Below the pieces are notes generated by a model. That model was given only the letters and a program-made list of their open reading frames with translations, had not been told where the DNA came from and made no database searches. DNA of 38,574 nucleotides, taken from positions 1 to 38,574 of the forward strand of contig CAJVPP010000246.1 in NCBI GenBank assembly GCA_910592005.1, written 5' to 3'. Of this stretch, positions 36,874 to 38,574 are shown in pieces. Source of the stretch: Funneliformis mosseae (taxonomy: Eukaryota; Glomeromycota; Glomeromycetes; Glomerales; Glomeraceae). How positions within the stretch are numbered: position 1 is the stretch's first letter; every line of letters begins with the position of its first letter. The translations under genes and the position numbers were made by a program.

Positions 36874-37008
36874 TTTCTAGAAAAATCAGGTTTTGAGAAA
36901 TTTTGATTAAAATTAAAAGCTTAATATATTTTAATTTAATAATATCAAAAACTAAAATGCAAAATCTCAATTTCATTAAAAAATTCTCAGAACCTGATTT
37001 TTCTAGAA
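36874..37008. mobile_element. miniature inverted-repeat element, ~135 bp
   Basis: The left end tttctagaaaaatcaggttt and the reverse complement of the right end (tttctagaaaaatcaggttc) are nearly identical and continue as tgagaa. The centre is non-coding AT. A solo end of the same family is at about 25408-25440 (tagaaaaatcaggttttaag). Confidence 0.8.
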
Positions 37009-38150
37009 ATTAACCTATATTGTAATGTTAATTATTTTTAAAAAATAATTAAAGAAAAGAAATAATAATAAAAAAATTAATTTTTTAAAATTTTAATGAT
37101 AAATTTTATTAGAAAAAGAAAAAATTAATAAAAGTATAAAAAGACTTTTTTAAAATATTTTATTTTTATAATATTTATTATTTATTATACATTTAAGAAA
37201 AAACTTTTATTTAACTTATATAATATATTAATAAAAGTGATAATTTTCTAATTAAAAATTAGATTATAATTTAAACATATTTATGATTAAAATTTTTAAT
37301 TTAATTAGTTTATTTACATATAAATATATTATATAAATTATTAATCAAATAAATATTAAAAGTTTTATCTTTATTTTAGTAAAAATTATTTTTATCAATT
37401 ATGCAAATTATTTTTTATATTTGTAAATCAAATATCTTTTAAAATTTTTTCACTTTATCTATTTTATTTTTAAAACTCTACCTTTAATTTTTATAAATAA
37501 ATAAACATATTATTATAAATAAATGAAGGATAAATCTAATTGTAATACCTATTACAATGTTTTATTTATAATACCCTCAATTTTATCCAATTAAAATTTA
37601 AGATTAGGAATAATGTCAATAATTTAACAAATCAAAACAAAAAGTTAATTATATAACGAAAATAAAAATTTTTTTAAAAATTTTAAAAAACTGTTTTATA
37701 ATTCAAAATTTTGTCTATAAACCTGTCTTTAATATATCAAGTAAAAGTTTTTTAAATTAATTTGCATTTAAAAATCTTATTTATAAAATATATAAAATAA
37801 TTTATTATTAAGAAAAATAAAAAAAAAGATGTTATAAATATGATATTGTAATAAATATTACAAATATTTTTTTCATAAATTAAAATAAAGCTATATTATA
37901 TAAAATAAGATTATATATAATAAATAAGATTATATAAATAAAAATTTTTATAAATATATATATTTTTTAAAAAATTCTATTTGGTAAATGCAATTTATAT
38001 ATATAAATTATTAATTAAATAAATATTAGCATTTTATCTTTATTTAGTAAATTATTTTTATCAATTATTTTTTTTTATAATTGCAATACTCAAAATATTA
38101 GAAATTTTATTAAGTAATTGTATATATATTTAGAATTAAAAAGTAATCCT
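37009..38150. other. AT-rich, no gene seen
   Basis: Continuation of the decayed compartment. Related AT-rich blocks occur near 37310-37400 and 37985-38070 (both contain aaattattaatcaaataaatatta-like sequence followed by ttttatcttta and ttatcaatta). This is a diverged duplication about 670 bp apart. Confidence 0.5.
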
Positions 38151-38574
38151 GATGTCAATCTTAAGAACTTAAAATTGTGGTTAGACTTAAATTTTAATCA
38201 AAATCTACTTATTAAATACTAGTCTAAGATTTGCCATCTAGATGATATCTCTAAAAGCTAACTCCTAAGATTATAAATCTCAAAATTACTGTTGTTAATC
38301 CTATGCTCAGCCCATCAAACTTAGGGTAACTATGACTTAATAACAGGGAGTAACGTGCAAGAAACTACTAAGTTACTGTGAAATAAGTCCTATCACAATC
38401 AACCTTAGGTTTATACTTTTAGACGAGAAAATTACATTAACAATTTGTAAACATAATAAACACAATTGACATATTGAAGGATTTTTAATATGTGTAGTTT
38501 AGAAAGAGATTCCTTTATTATAAAGATTTATATCCTTAGCAATCCTTAACCTTAGATTCTAAGTCTTGAACTTG
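38151..38574. other. edge of AT compartment, unidentified sequence
   Basis: G and C content rises clearly from about 38150 (for example ctatgctcagcccatcaaac). No long frame and no recognised motif. It could be the flank of a retroelement or the edge of a gene lying outside the window. Confidence 0.35.

Overview
The window looks like a piece of a filamentous fungal genome, most likely an arbuscular mycorrhizal fungus of the Rhizophagus type. The grounds are very AT-rich non-coding DNA, short AT-rich GT-AG introns (about 67-110 nt), and three gene families known to be strongly expanded in those genomes: TKL-like kinases fused to Sel1 repeats, BTB-BACK-TLDc proteins, and TRP-like ion-channel proteins. 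The organism call is an inference from families and composition; no rRNA or other species marker is present.

Left half (1-24.1 kb), genes, all on the minus strand: (i) a five-exon kinase-Sel1 gene (3132 down to the left edge) carrying an 11-bp frameshifting deletion in its 108-bp repeat array and a lost 5' splice site in intron 1, so probably a pseudogene or a damaged paralogue; (ii) a two-exon BTB-BACK-TLDc gene (7133-5646); (iii) a five-exon TRP-like channel gene (about 18221-16103) that has its membrane and pore region but lacks the usual large N-terminal part, and stops abruptly at a GC-rich hairpin element; (iv) a second BTB-BACK-TLDc gene (23110-21416) with the same intron position and phase as the first and a low-complexity insert between BACK and TLDc. 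Between them lie decayed coding-like stretches (about 7.8-8.8 kb and 14.8-15.0 kb), a degenerate three-copy tandem repeat (11.0-11.9 kb), and two SINE-like units whose heads resemble a tRNA with pol III A and B boxes (12.1-12.5 kb).

Right half (about 24.4-38.15 kb) is a gene-free, extremely AT-rich repeat graveyard. It holds one nearly full-length Tc1/mariner element (30440-31794) with inverted ends, TA target duplication and a readable DD34E transposase frame interrupted only by in-frame stops, where recognisable as decayed Trp, Gln and Arg codons; two internally deleted Tc1-like derivatives (34.5-34.84 kb and 35577-36137); small inverted-repeat elements (26.4 and 36.9 kb) and solo ends of the same families; a ~105-bp satellite of eight units (32.9-33.6 kb); and a ~30-bp T-rich repeat (32.1-32.5 kb). 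A repeat shared between 12.6 kb and 26.7 kb differs mainly by C-to-T/G-to-A changes, which points to cytosine deamination as the force that made this compartment. Composition returns towards normal in the last ~420 bases.

The genes do not form a pathway or operon. They are separate members of large, probably signalling-related families set in repeat-rich DNA. I see no rRNA, intact tRNA, CRISPR array or obvious novel enzymatic system.
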